Positions 17,750 through 25,617 of a stretch of 64,000 nt of DNA are shown here, in pieces (positions within the stretch are counted from its first letter, which is position 1; each line of letters starts with the position of its first letter). The stretch is from NCBI RefSeq assembly GCF_027497235.1, contig NZ_CP114902.1, positions 682,001 to 746,000 on the forward strand. Direction: 5' to 3'. Made by a program: the position numbers and the translations under genes. This DNA is from Micromonospora sp. WMMD1128. GTDB taxonomy: Bacteria; Actinomycetota; Actinomycetes; Mycobacteriales; Micromonosporaceae. The notes under the pieces are model-generated. The model was not told the origin of the DNA. It did no database searches and saw nothing but the letters and a program-made list of their open reading frames with translations.

Positions 17750-17952
17750 TAGGTTATCCGGGTTGCAGTTTTGGTTTCCAGAGACTCTGTGTGCGCCTGG
17801 CGGATTGTGGCCCCAGGCGCTCTTTGTTGTGTCCGGAGTTCTCCGGGCGGGGCGACCAGCAGCGACAGGCATGGCACGCGGCCAACGCGTGGTGTGCTCC
17901 CTCCGGCCCGCAAGACGTGCGGGCCGACCGTTCCGTCAAGGAGACGAAACAC
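17750..17952 (+). promoter_or_regulatory. cold-shock gene promoter and structured 5' leader
   Basis: A -10-like TAGGTT lies at 17750-17755, implying a leader of about 190 nt. Two clear hairpins are present: GCGCCTGG (17794-17801) with CCAGGCGC (17814-17821), and GGCCCGC (17905-17911) with GCGGGCC (17919-17925). The AAGGAG ribosome binding site follows the second. Long leaders that refold in the cold are known for csp genes; cold regulation here is inferred. Confidence 0.5.
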
Positions 17953-18156
17953 ATGGCAATTGGCACCGTGAAGTGGTTCAACGCTGACAAGGGCTTCGGC
18001 TTCATCACCCCGGACGACGGCGGCGCTGACGTCTTCGCCCACTTCTCGGCGATCCAGACCTCCGGCTACCGGAGCCTGGACGAGAACCAGCGGGTCGAGT
18101 TCGAGGTGACCCAGGGCCAGAAGGGCCCGCAGGCGGAGAACATCCGCCCGCTCTGA
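17953..18156 (+). CDS. CspA-family cold shock protein
   Basis: This 67-residue single cold-shock domain starts [19 protein letters not shown] (RNP1 KGFGFI) and continues with DVFAHFSAI (RNP2) and [18 protein letters not shown]. It binds single-stranded RNA/DNA as a chaperone in the cytoplasm. The ATG has AAGGAG 9 nt upstream. A long structured leader precedes it and a strong terminator follows. The next gene is a DEAD-box RNA helicase, a common functional partner in cold adaptation. Confidence 0.97.
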   Translation: MAIGTVKWFNADKGFGFITPDDGGADVFAHFSAIQTSGYRSLDENQRVEFEVTQGQKGPQAENIRPL

Positions 18157-18204
18157 TCTTTCGGATCAACCGGCACCACCACCGCGCCCCGCCGGGCGTG
18201 GTGC

Positions 18205-18270
18205 ACGGGCCGACCCGCCGCGCCGCCCTCCCGTAACCGGGACGTGGCGCGCCGAGGCGGGTCGGCCCGT
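18205..18270 (+). terminator. strong terminator after the cold-shock gene
   Basis: Perfect 15-bp arms, ACGGGCCGACCCGCC (18205-18219) and GGCGGGTCGGCCCGT (18256-18270), enclose a GC-rich loop that itself pairs (CGCGCC with GGCGCG). A short T-run (CCCTTTT) follows. Confidence 0.8.
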
Positions 18271-18294
18271 ACCCTTTTCGGTTCGTGCTTGTGA

Positions 18295-18362
18295 TCACCG
18301 GCCATGCCGGTGACGCGCCGCTTGTCGGCGCCCTTCCTCGACACGTGCCGCCTCGAGGAAGG
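18295..18362 (+). promoter_or_regulatory. triple-hairpin leader that sequesters the helicase ribosome binding site
   Basis: Three perfect hairpins lie end to end. The first is TCACCGGC (18295-18302) with GCCGGTGA (18306-18313). The second is GCGCCG (18315-18320) with CGGCGC (18326-18331). The third is CCTTCCTCGA (18332-18341) with TCGAGGAAGG (18353-18362). The right arm of the third contains the Shine-Dalgarno GAGGAAGG, 8 nt before the ATG. The structure should limit translation until opened, possibly by temperature, by a cold-shock protein or by the helicase itself; that regulation is inference. Confidence 0.7.
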
Positions 18363-18370
18363 CTTTCCGC

Positions 18371-19630
18371 ATGACCACGACCCTGCCCACCTTCGCCGAC
18401 ACCGGCCTGGCCCCGGCGCTCGTCTCCGAGCTGGTCGCCCAGGGCATCACCGCGCCGTTCCCGATCCAGTCGGCCACCCTGCCCGACTCGCTCGCCGGCC
18501 GGGACGTGCTCGGCCGCGGGCGGACCGGCTCGGGCAAGACGCTCGCGTTCGGGTTGCCGCTGCTGCACCGTACGGCCGGTCGCCGGGCCCGTCCCGGTCG
18601 CCCGCTCGCCCTGGTGCTGGTGCCCACCCGGGAACTGGCCGCGCAGGTGACCGCCGCGCTCGTCCCGTACGCCGGGGCGCTCGGGCTGCGCTGCGCCACG
18701 GTGGTCGGCGGCCTGTCGCTGAGCCGCCAGGCGGACGCGCTGCGGGCCGGCGCCGAGGTGCTGGTGGCCACGCCGGGGCGGCTGCACGACCTGATCGACC
18801 GGGGTTCCGCCCGGCTGGACCAGGTGGCCATCACCGTGCTGGACGAGGCGGACCAGATGGCCGACATGGGCTTCCTGCCGCAGGTGACGAAGCTGCTGGA
18901 GCAGGTCGCGCCGGGCGGGCAGCGGATGCTCTTCTCGGCCACCCTGGACCGGGGCGTGGACCGGCTGGTCCGCCGGTTCCTGGCCGACCCGGTCACGCAC
19001 TCCGTCGATCCGGGCACCGCCACGGTCACCGCGATGACCCATCACGTGCTGCACCTGGAGCCGGAGGACAAGCCGGCCGCGCTCGCGAACATCGCCGCCC
19101 GTGAGGGCCGCACCATCGTCTTCATCGCCACCAAGCACCGCGCCGACCGGGTGGCCCGCCAGTTGCTCGCCAAGGGCGTACGCGCCGCCGCGCTGCACGG
19201 TGGCAAGTCGCAGCCGCAGCGCACCCGGATCCTGGAGCAGTTCCGCACCGGCCAGGTCACCGCGCTGGTGGCCACCGACGTGGCGGCCCGGGGCATCCAC
19301 GTGGACGGGCTCGACCTGGTGGTGAACGCGGACCCGCCCACGGAGGCGAAGGACTACCTGCACCGGGGCGGCCGGACCGCGCGGGCCGGGGAGTCGGGCA
19401 CCGTGGTCACCCTGGTCCTGCCGGAGCAGCGCCGCGACGTGGCCCGGCTGATGACCACCGCGGGGATCAATCCGAAGACCACCCGGGTACGCCCCGGTGA
19501 CGCGGAGCTGGGTCGGCTGACCGGGGCGCGGGAGCCTTCCGGGACGCCGGTGACCATCGCGCCGCCGGTCGCCGCGCATCCTGCCCCCGGGACCCGCCCG
19601 CGTCGCCGCCCGCGCCCGCGCCGGCGCTGA
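18371..19630 (+). CDS. DEAD-box ATP-dependent RNA helicase
   Basis: This 419-residue protein has both RecA-like domains and a short Arg/Pro-rich basic tail for RNA binding. The motifs are: Q motif (FPIQSATLP), I GRTGSGKT (Lys56), Ia PTRELAAQV, Ib TPGRLHDLID, II DEAD (near 158), III SAT, IV IVFIATKHRAD, V ATDVAARGIHV and VI HRGGRTARAG. It should unwind short RNA duplexes in ribosome assembly or mRNA decay. Its position after a cold-shock gene and its hairpin-masked ribosome binding site suggest cold or autoregulated expression. Confidence 0.95.
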   Translation: MTTTLPTFADTGLAPALVSELVAQGITAPFPIQSATLPDSLAGRDVLGRGRTGSGKTLAFGLPLLHRTAGRRARPGRPLALVLVPTRELAAQVTAALVPYAGALGLRCATVVGGLSLSRQADALRAGAEVLVATPGRLHDLIDRGSARLDQVAITVLDEADQMADMGFLPQVTKLLEQVAPGGQRMLFSATLDRGVDRLVRRFLADPVTHSVDPGTATVTAMTHHVLHLEPEDKPAALANIAAREGRTIVFIATKHRADRVARQLLAKGVRAAALHGGKSQPQRTRILEQFRTGQVTALVATDVAARGIHVDGLDLVVNADPPTEAKDYLHRGGRTARAGESGTVVTLVLPEQRRDVARLMTTAGINPKTTRVRPGDAELGRLTGAREPSGTPVTIAPPVAAHPAPGTRPRRRPRPRRR

Positions 19631-19770
19631 CCGGCCGTCCCGGGTCACCTCGCTGAGTCGGGGATCAGCGGACTTTCAGTCGGCTGTCCGACACTCCGGC
19701 GGCGCTCCGGCGACCATGCTGGTCGCCGGGGGCCGGTCGGGGGGACCGGCCGGACGCGGGAGGGGTGACC

Positions 19771-19938
19771 ATGGCGGGCGATGCCGGCCCGGGTGGGACC
19801 CGGGAAGTGCTGCTGGTGCTCGCGGTCGCGGGCGCCGGCCTGGCGCTCGCCGTGGTGGCCGCGTTCGGGCCCTGGCATCCGGCCGCGGCCGGTCCGCAGG
19901 ACCGGGGTGCGGCCCGCAGCTTCAACCCCGGACAATAA
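19771..19938 (+). CDS. small single-pass membrane protein
   Basis: The 55-residue reading frame begins MAGDAGPGGTREVL, continues into a hydrophobic segment (VLLVLAVAGAGLALAVVAAF, about residues 13-32) and ends with a polar tail (SFNPGQ). A GGGAGGGG precedes the ATG by about 6 nt; an in-frame GTG at 19765 is the alternative start. No family is recognised. It is convergent with the ABC transporter operon, with a terminator between. Confidence 0.65.
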   Translation: MAGDAGPGGTREVLLVLAVAGAGLALAVVAAFGPWHPAAAGPQDRGAARSFNPGQ

Positions 19939-19969
19939 GTCGTCCGCACGCACCGAGGGGGCGCGAGCG

Positions 19970-20004
19970 GCCGGGCGGGGCCCCGGCACCGGGCCCCGCC
20001 CGGC
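19970..20004. terminator. bidirectional terminator hairpin
   Basis: Perfect 14-bp arms, GCCGGGCGGGGCCC and GGGCCCCGCCCGGC, have a 7-nt loop and lie between convergent genes. Confidence 0.75.
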
Positions 20005-20056
20005 GTCCGGCTGACCTGCCGGTTCAGGGTGCCGCCGCGCGTGGAGGGACGCGACG

Positions 20057-20941
20057 TCAGTTGCCGGCCTGGTCCAGCACGCCCCAACGGCGGCGGATCG
20101 CCTTGTCGGCCGCGCCGAACGCGGTGTCCACGAGCAGGCCGACCACCAGGATGACGATCATGATGGCCATCAGCCGGGGCGCCTCGCTCAGCTCGCGGGC
20201 GTAGGTGAGCTGCGCGCCGATCGAGGTGCGGGTGGCGATGACCACAAGCAGCTCGCCGGCCATCAGGCTGCGCCAAGCGAACGCCCAGCCCTGCTTGAGC
20301 CCGGCCACGATGGCGGGCAGCGCGGCCGGCGCGATCACGTACCGGTAGAGGTTGAGCCCGCGGGCGCCGAGGTTGCGGCCGGCCCGGACCAGCAGCGGCG
20401 GCACGTAGTCCACACCGTGGATGACGCCGTTGGCGACCGACGGCGCGGCGCCCAGCACCACCACGAAGAAGATCGCCTGCTCGCTGAGCTGGAACAGCAG
20501 GATGGCCAGCGGGAACCAGGCGATCGACGGCATGGTCTGCAACGCGGTGATCATCGAGCCGAGCGCGGCCCGGAGCACCTTGACCCGGGCCACCCCGAGG
20601 CCGAGCAGCAGGCCCACCGCGACCGCGGCGGAGAACCCGACCACGGCACGGCGGGCGGTGGTGGCCAGCCCTTCCCAGAGCGCGGAGCTGGCCAGGTAGT
20701 GGCCGAGGTCGGCGAAGACCACCGCCGGGCCGGGCAGCGCCCACGGCTCCTTCCAGCCGCTCCAGACGACCGCCTGCCAGAGCGCGACCGCCAACGCCAG
20801 CGCGGCGAACTTGGGCCAGGTGGCCGACCAGAGGCGGCGTACCCGGGACGGGCCCTTCTCCCGGCCGGCGATCTCCAGCGCGTCGAGGCCGGAGATCTCC
20901 GCGTCGGTACGCGCCGACCCGGCGAGGGTGTCACTGGCCAT
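20057..20941 (-). CDS. ABC transporter permease, sulfonate/nitrate/taurine type
   Basis: This 294-residue inner-membrane permease of the SsuC/TauC group has about six hydrophobic segments. The EAA-type cytoplasmic loop reads RAGRNLGARGLNLYRYVIAP. LGAAPSVANGVIHGVDYVPP and GWAFAWRSLMAGELLVV are typical of this group. The ATG at 20941 lies inside the ATPase gene (11-bp overlap), so translation is coupled. With the ATPase and the lipoprotein it should import a sulfonate-like anion; the substrate is inferred from the operator and family. Confidence 0.88.
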   Translation of the reverse strand: MASDTLAGSARTDAEISGLDALEIAGREKGPSRVRRLWSATWPKFAALALAVALWQAVVWSGWKEPWALPGPAVVFADLGHYLASSALWEGLATTARRAVVGFSAAVAVGLLLGLGVARVKVLRAALGSMITALQTMPSIAWFPLAILLFQLSEQAIFFVVVLGAAPSVANGVIHGVDYVPPLLVRAGRNLGARGLNLYRYVIAPAALPAIVAGLKQGWAFAWRSLMAGELLVVIATRTSIGAQLTYARELSEAPRLMAIMIVILVVGLLVDTAFGAADKAIRRRWGVLDQAGN

Positions 20942-21710
20942 GCCGGCCCACCTCCTTGCGCAGCCGGTCGGTGACCTCGGCGGCGATGGCCGACACCTCC
21001 GGCGAGTCGATCCGCCGGGGTCGTGGCACGTCGACCCGGGTGGCGTAGATGATCCGGCCGGGCCGGCTGGAGAGCAGCACGATCCGGTCGGCGAGCCGGG
21101 CCGCCTCGCGCACGTTGTGCGTGACGAACAGGACGGTGAGCTTGCGCTCGCTCCAGATCCGCTCCAGCTCGTCGTGCAGGATGTCCCGCGTCATCGCGTC
21201 GAGCGCGCCGAACGGCTCGTCCATCAGCAGCACCGGGGTGTCCAGGGCGAGCGTGCGGGCCAGCGCGACCCGCTGCCGCATGCCGCCGGAGAGCTGGTGC
21301 GGGCGCTTGCGGCCGAACTCGGACAGGTGGACCGTGCGCAGCAGCTCGGCCACCCGCGCCCGGCGCTGGTCGCGGGGGAGCCCGCGCAGCTTGAGCGGCA
21401 CCTCGACGTTGCCCTCGACGGTCGACCACGGGAACAGCGCCGGCTCCTGGAACATCAGGCCCGGGTTGACGCCCTCGCCCAGCTCGATCGCGCCGCCGCT
21501 GACCCGGTCCAGGCCGGCGACCAGGTTGAGCAGCGTGCTCTTGCCGCAGCCGGACGCGCCGACCAGGCAGACGAACTCGCCCGGGGCGACATCGAGCGAC
21601 ACTCCGTCGAGGGCCAGGACCGCCTGCTCGCCCTGGCCGTACACCTTTGTCACGCCGCGGAGCGCGACCGAGCCGGTCGCGCTGCGCGGGGTCGTCGTGG
21701 TCGACGTCAC
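20931..21710 (-). CDS. ABC transporter ATP-binding protein, SsuB/TauB-like
   Basis: This 259-residue ATPase has Walker A GASGCGKST, Q-loop MFQEPALFPW, signature LSGGMRQRVALAR, Walker B VLLMDEPFGALDA and the H-loop FVTHNVREA. The PFGALDAMTRD and FQEPALFPW forms are typical of nitrate/sulfonate/taurine importers. Its ATG overlaps the stop of the substrate-binding gene (ATGA), so the three genes form one tightly coupled operon. Confidence 0.92.
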   Translation of the reverse strand: MTSTTTTPRSATGSVALRGVTKVYGQGEQAVLALDGVSLDVAPGEFVCLVGASGCGKSTLLNLVAGLDRVSGGAIELGEGVNPGLMFQEPALFPWSTVEGNVEVPLKLRGLPRDQRRARVAELLRTVHLSEFGRKRPHQLSGGMRQRVALARTLALDTPVLLMDEPFGALDAMTRDILHDELERIWSERKLTVLFVTHNVREAARLADRIVLLSSRPGRIIYATRVDVPRPRRIDSPEVSAIAAEVTDRLRKEVGRHGQ

Positions 21711-22768
21711 GGCTGGGTGACCTCGGGCTTGCCCTCGGCCTTCAGCACCTCGTTGAGGAACGTCAGGTCGTAGAGGCCGGTCAGGTCGACCGGCTGGGTC
21801 AGCCCGACCGCGACGGCGTGGTCCAGGCCGGTCTTCAGCGAGGACGAGATCGGGTCGTTGGTGAACTCCAACGTCGGCCAGGCCTGCTGGATCAGCTTGA
21901 GGTCGAGCGGCTTACCGGTGATCTTGCCGATGTGCTCGGAGATGGCCTGCTGCGCCTCGTCCGGCTTGGTGTTGACGAACTCGTTCGCCGCGACCTGCCC
22001 CTCGACCAGCTTCTTCACCACGTCCGGGTGCGCCTTGAGGAACTTGGTGCTGACCAGCAGGTTGGTGATGACGAACTTCTTGTCCGGCCAGAGGTCGCGC
22101 TCGTCGACGAGCACCTTGCCACCGGCGTTCACCAGCCGGGAGACGAACGGCTCCGGCACCCAGGCGCCGTCGATGGCGCCGCTGCCGAACGTCTCGACCG
22201 TCTGCGCGTTCTCCTGCGGGACGACCTTGACGTCGCCGCCGCCTTCCTTGGTGGTCGCCAGGCCCTTCTCCTTGAGCCAGTAGCGCAGCGCGACGTCCTG
22301 GGTGTTGCCGAGCTGCGGAGTGGCGATCTTCTTGCCGCGGAGCTGCTCCACCGCGGTGATGGCGGGCTTGACCACGAGCGCGACGCCGCCGGACGCGGCG
22401 CCGGAGACCACCCGGACCGCCTCGCCCTTCGACTTGGAGAAGGCGTTCACGGTCGGGTTCGGACCGATGTACGTGGCGTCCAGCGCGCCGGAGAAGACCG
22501 CCTCGATGGCGGCCGGGCCGGCGTTGAACGTCTTCGTCTCCAGCGTGACGTCGCCGCCCAGCTTCTCCTTGAAGATCCCCTTCTCCACGCCGACCACGGC
22601 CGGCGCGTGGGTGATGTTCGGGAAGTAGCCCAGGCGCAGCGTCACCGGGCCGGAGTCACCGGCGCCGTCGTTGTCGTCGCCGCAGGCGGCGGTGGTGCCG
22701 AGCGTGGCCGCACCGACCGCGGCGAGGGTGGTCAGGGTGACCAGGCGGCGCAGGGGAAGCCGTCTCAT
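21707..22768 (-). CDS. ABC transporter substrate-binding lipoprotein, SsuA-like
   Basis: The protein has 353 residues. The N-terminus is a lipoprotein signal (RRLVTLTTLAAVGAATLGTT followed by AAC-GDD, with the Cys as lipidation site). The NMT1/SsuA fold shows LRLGYFPNITHAPAVVG, GALDATYIGPNPTVNAF and GAIDGAWVPEPF. It should bind aliphatic sulfonates or a related anion outside the membrane. It heads the operon. A palindrome with TTCCTAT/ATAGGAA arms lies 20-40 nt upstream and resembles Rrf2/CymR-type sulfur operators. Confidence 0.9.
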   Translation of the reverse strand: MRRLPLRRLVTLTTLAAVGAATLGTTAACGDDNDGAGDSGPVTLRLGYFPNITHAPAVVGVEKGIFKEKLGGDVTLETKTFNAGPAAIEAVFSGALDATYIGPNPTVNAFSKSKGEAVRVVSGAASGGVALVVKPAITAVEQLRGKKIATPQLGNTQDVALRYWLKEKGLATTKEGGGDVKVVPQENAQTVETFGSGAIDGAWVPEPFVSRLVNAGGKVLVDERDLWPDKKFVITNLLVSTKFLKAHPDVVKKLVEGQVAANEFVNTKPDEAQQAISEHIGKITGKPLDLKLIQQAWPTLEFTNDPISSSLKTGLDHAVAVGLTQPVDLTGLYDLTFLNEVLKAEGKPEVTQP

Positions 22769-22788
22769 CTATCGTCCAATCCGCAGTA

Positions 22789-22809
22789 TTCCTATTTAGT
22801 TGATAGGAA
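22789..22809. promoter_or_regulatory. CymR/Rrf2-like operator of the sulfur transporter operon
   Basis: Perfect 7-bp arms, TTCCTAT and ATAGGAA, flank a 7-nt spacer TTAGTTG, in an AT-rich patch between the divergent transporter operon (start 22768) and the M16 protease (start 22917). The arms and spacing resemble binding sites of Rrf2-family cysteine/sulfur regulators as I remember them; the assignment is inference. Confidence 0.55.
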
Positions 22810-22903
22810 GAGTGGGGCAGAAGGTGGTCGTCGTCAAGACCTGTCCCGGATCTGTCCGCCGTTCGGCCGGGGCACACCGCCGGTGCGGCGGGTACGGAGG
22901 CGC

Positions 22904-22909
22904 TAGTGT
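22904..22909 (+). promoter_or_regulatory. -10 hexamer TAGTGT, leaderless
   Basis: The hexamer ends 7 nt before the GTG start of the M16 protease at 22917; no Shine-Dalgarno sequence is present. Confidence 0.5.
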
Positions 22910-22916
22910 CGATCGC

Positions 22917-24227
22917 GTGCCGACGCGGAGAGTGAAGATCCCAGCCACGAAATACCCGGTCGAGCGGTTCGACCTCGACAACGGCCTCCGGGTGGTGCTC
23001 ACCCCGGACCGCAGCGCCCCGGTGATCGGGGTGGCGGTGGTCTACGACGTCGGCATCCGCTCCGAGCCGCAGGGCCGCACCGGCTTCGCCCACCTCTTCG
23101 AGCACCTGATGTTCCAGGGCTCGGAGAACCTGGAGAAGCTCGCCCACTTCCGGCACGTCCAGGGCGCCGGCGGCACCTTCAACGGCTCCACCCACCTCGA
23201 CTACACCGACTACTTCGAGACGCTGCCGAGCAACGCCCTGGAACGGGCGCTCTTCCTCGAAGCCGACCGGATGCGCGGCCCCCGACTGACCGAGGAGAAC
23301 CTCCGCAACCAGGTCGACGTGGTCAAGGAGGAGATCCGGGTCAACGTGCTCAACCGGCCGTACGGCGGGTTCCCCTGGCTGACGCTGCCGCCGGTGATGT
23401 TCGACACCTTCCCCAACGCGCACGACGGCTACGGCTCCTTCGACGACCTGGAGTCGGCGACGGTGGCCGACGCCGCCGACTTCTTCCGCCGCTACTACGC
23501 CAGCGGCAACGCGGTGCTCGCGATCAGCGGCGACATCGACGTGGCCGAGACGACCACGCTCGTCGAACGGCACTTCGGCGACGTGCCGGCCCGCCCCGCC
23601 CCGGAGCGGCCCGACTTCACCGAACCCGACCTGACCACCGAGCGGCGCAGCACGTACACCGACGCGCTGGCCCCGCTCCCGGCCGTGGCGAGCGCCTGGC
23701 GGGTGCCCGACCCGGTCACCGACTTCACCGGCTACCTGCCCTACGTGGTGCTGGCCGAGGTGCTCACCGACGGCGACGCCTCCCGGCTGGTCGAGCGGCT
23801 GGTGCAGCGCGACCGCACGGTCACCAGCCTGGGCGGCTACCTCGGCTTCATGGGCGACCCGTTCGACGTACGCGACCCCACCGCGCTGCTGCTCCAGGCC
23901 CACCTGCCGCCCGGCGGCGACGTGGACAAGGTGCTGCGCACCGTCGACGAGGAGCTGGACCGACTAGCCACCGGCGGGCTGACCGAGGGCGAGCTGGCGC
24001 GTACCCAGGCCCGGATGGCCACCCACCTGCTGCGGGACACCGACGCGGTGCTGGGCCGGGCACTGCGGATGGCCGTGCTGGAACAGCAGCGCGGCGAGCC
24101 GGAACTACTGAACGACCTGCCCCGGCTGGTCGGCGCCGTGACCGAGGAACAGGTCCGCGCCGCCGCCGCCACCCTGCGGCCCGAGCGCCGCGCATCCGTC
24201 GAGGTCGTGGCCGGAGGTGCCAAGTGA
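22917..24227 (+). CDS. M16 family zinc peptidase, catalytic subunit
   Basis: This 436-residue protein has the pitrilysin signature H-x-x-E-H in GFAHLFEHLMFQG (His59, Glu62, His63) and a downstream zinc-ligand Glu near 138-139 in VVKEEIRVN. Family members degrade peptides or processing intermediates as two-chain clamps. The GTG at 22917 is preceded by a leaderless-type -10. The next gene is an M16 homologue without the HxxEH motif, so the pair resembles the active/inactive heterodimer of mitochondrial processing peptidase and of other bacterial M16B pairs. The stop overlaps a 20-residue mini-cistron (GTGA). Confidence 0.93.
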   Translation: MPTRRVKIPATKYPVERFDLDNGLRVVLTPDRSAPVIGVAVVYDVGIRSEPQGRTGFAHLFEHLMFQGSENLEKLAHFRHVQGAGGTFNGSTHLDYTDYFETLPSNALERALFLEADRMRGPRLTEENLRNQVDVVKEEIRVNVLNRPYGGFPWLTLPPVMFDTFPNAHDGYGSFDDLESATVADAADFFRRYYASGNAVLAISGDIDVAETTTLVERHFGDVPARPAPERPDFTEPDLTTERRSTYTDALAPLPAVASAWRVPDPVTDFTGYLPYVVLAEVLTDGDASRLVERLVQRDRTVTSLGGYLGFMGDPFDVRDPTALLLQAHLPPGGDVDKVLRTVDEELDRLATGGLTEGELARTQARMATHLLRDTDAVLGRALRMAVLEQQRGEPELLNDLPRLVGAVTEEQVRAAAATLRPERRASVEVVAGGAK

Positions 24228-24286
24228 GCGCGAGGAGTGAGCCGGGTTTGCGAGCCCCGCAGTCGCGAACGGAGGTGGCTCAGTGA
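24224..24286 (+). CDS. mini-cistron between the M16 genes (20 codons plus stop)
   Basis: A GTG at 24224 overlaps the upstream stop as GTGA, and its TGA overlaps the GTG of the second M16 gene at 24283, again as GTGA. The peptide begins MSARSEPGLR and ends APQSRTEVAQ. It is a copy of the 62-bp repeat found in triplicate at 25614-25799, 3 bp shorter. An AGGTGG ribosome binding site lies in its 3' end. An RNA hairpin GGGTT-TGCG-AGCCC is possible mid-way. Confidence 0.55.
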   Translation: MSARSEPGLRAPQSRTEVAQ

Positions 24287-25617
24287 CCGCCACCACCGTC
24301 CGACCGCTGCCGGCGCTCGGCCCGAACAAGCGGCTGACCGTGCCGAAGCAGGCCGAGCGCACGCTCGGCAACGGCCTCACCGTGATCGCGGTACGCCGCC
24401 CCGCCGTACCCCTTGTCGAACTGCGGCTCTGGATGCCGTTCGGCCGGACCCACCTGGCCCGGGGCGCGATGCTGGCGCAGACCATGCTGGCCGGCACCGA
24501 GGCGCACACCGCCACCGAGATCGCCGCCGAGCTGCAGAAGGTCGGCGGCGGGCTCTCCGCCGGCCTCGACCCGGACCGGCTGATGCTCTCCGGCGCGGGC
24601 CTGGTCACCGGGCTGGACCGGATGCTGGAACTGCTCGCCGAGGTGCTCACCGGCGCCAGCTACCCGGGCGACTGGGTGGCGACCGAGCGGGACCGCCTGG
24701 TCGACCGGATCCAGGTCGCCCAGAGCCAGCCCTCCCACCTGGCCCGGACCGCGCTGCTCAAACGGGTCTACGGCCGCCACCCGTACGCGGTGCAGACCCC
24801 CGAGCCCGACCAGGTACGGGCGGTCCGACCGGCCGCGTTACGCCGGCTGCACGCCGAGCGGGTGCACCCGGCCGGCGCGGTGCTGGTGCTCGTCGGCGAC
24901 GTCCGGCCGGAGCAGGCGCTCGACACGGCCGAGGCGGCGCTCGGCGGCTGGCGGGGCGACGGTCACACCGCCGAGCTGCCGCCCGCGCCACCGCTGGAGC
25001 CGGGGCCGCTGCTGCTCGTCGACCGGCCCGGCGCGGTGCAGTCCTCGCTGCGTCTCGCGCTGCCCGCGGTGCCCCGCACCCACCCCGACCACGCCGCGTT
25101 GCAACTGGCGAACCTGATCTTCGGCGGCTACTTCTCCTCGCGCTGGGTGGAGAACATCCGCGAGGACAAGGGCTACACGTACGGGCCGCACTCGCTCGTC
25201 GAGCACTCGGTGGCCGGTTCGGTGCTTGTGGCCGGCGCCGAGGTGGCCACCGAGGTGACCGCGCCGGCGCTGCTGGAGACCACCTACGAGCTGGGCCGGC
25301 TGGCCACCGTTCCGGTGAAGCCGGAGGAGCTGGAACAGGCCCGCCGCTACGCGCTCGGCACGCTCCAGCTCGGCATGTCCACCCAGGCCGGTCTCGCGTC
25401 GCTGACCAGCGCGTACGCCGGTAACGGGCTGCGGCTGGACTTCCTCACCGAGCACGCCGCCCGGCTGGCCGCGGCAACCGTGGACGACGTCGCCGAGGTG
25501 GCCGCCCGCTACCTGGCCCCGGCGCGGGCGGTCACCGTGGTGCTCGGCGACGCGGCGCGGGTGGCCGACTCGCTGGCGGCGCTCACCCCGGTGCGTACGG
25601 AAGGTGGCTCCGCGTGA
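24283..25617 (+). CDS. M16 family peptidase-like protein, non-catalytic partner
   Basis: This 444-residue M16 fold lacks the HxxEH zinc motif; the equivalent region reads LARGAMLAQTMLAGTEAHTA. It retains the C-terminal substrate-binding Arg/Tyr motif (ENIREDKGYTYGPHS). This is the usual pattern of an inactive partner that completes the chamber of an M16B heterodimer. The C-terminal residues RTEGGSA are identical to the end of the following repeat-encoded mini-peptides, so the repeat appears to have been captured into the gene's 3' end. Confidence 0.9.
   Translation: MTATTVRPLPALGPNKRLTVPKQAERTLGNGLTVIAVRRPAVPLVELRLWMPFGRTHLARGAMLAQTMLAGTEAHTATEIAAELQKVGGGLSAGLDPDRLMLSGAGLVTGLDRMLELLAEVLTGASYPGDWVATERDRLVDRIQVAQSQPSHLARTALLKRVYGRHPYAVQTPEPDQVRAVRPAALRRLHAERVHPAGAVLVLVGDVRPEQALDTAEAALGGWRGDGHTAELPPAPPLEPGPLLLVDRPGAVQSSLRLALPAVPRTHPDHAALQLANLIFGGYFSSRWVENIREDKGYTYGPHSLVEHSVAGSVLVAGAEVATEVTAPALLETTYELGRLATVPVKPEELEQARRYALGTLQLGMSTQAGLASLTSAYAGNGLRLDFLTEHAARLAAATVDDVAEVAARYLAPARAVTVVLGDAARVADSLAALTPVRTEGGSA

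Noticed and set aside
13960..18042. Very long minus-strand open frame across adnB and the cold-shock gene
   Set aside because: It runs antisense through adnB, has no ribosome binding site or recognisable motif, and crosses gene boundaries; a high-GC artefact.
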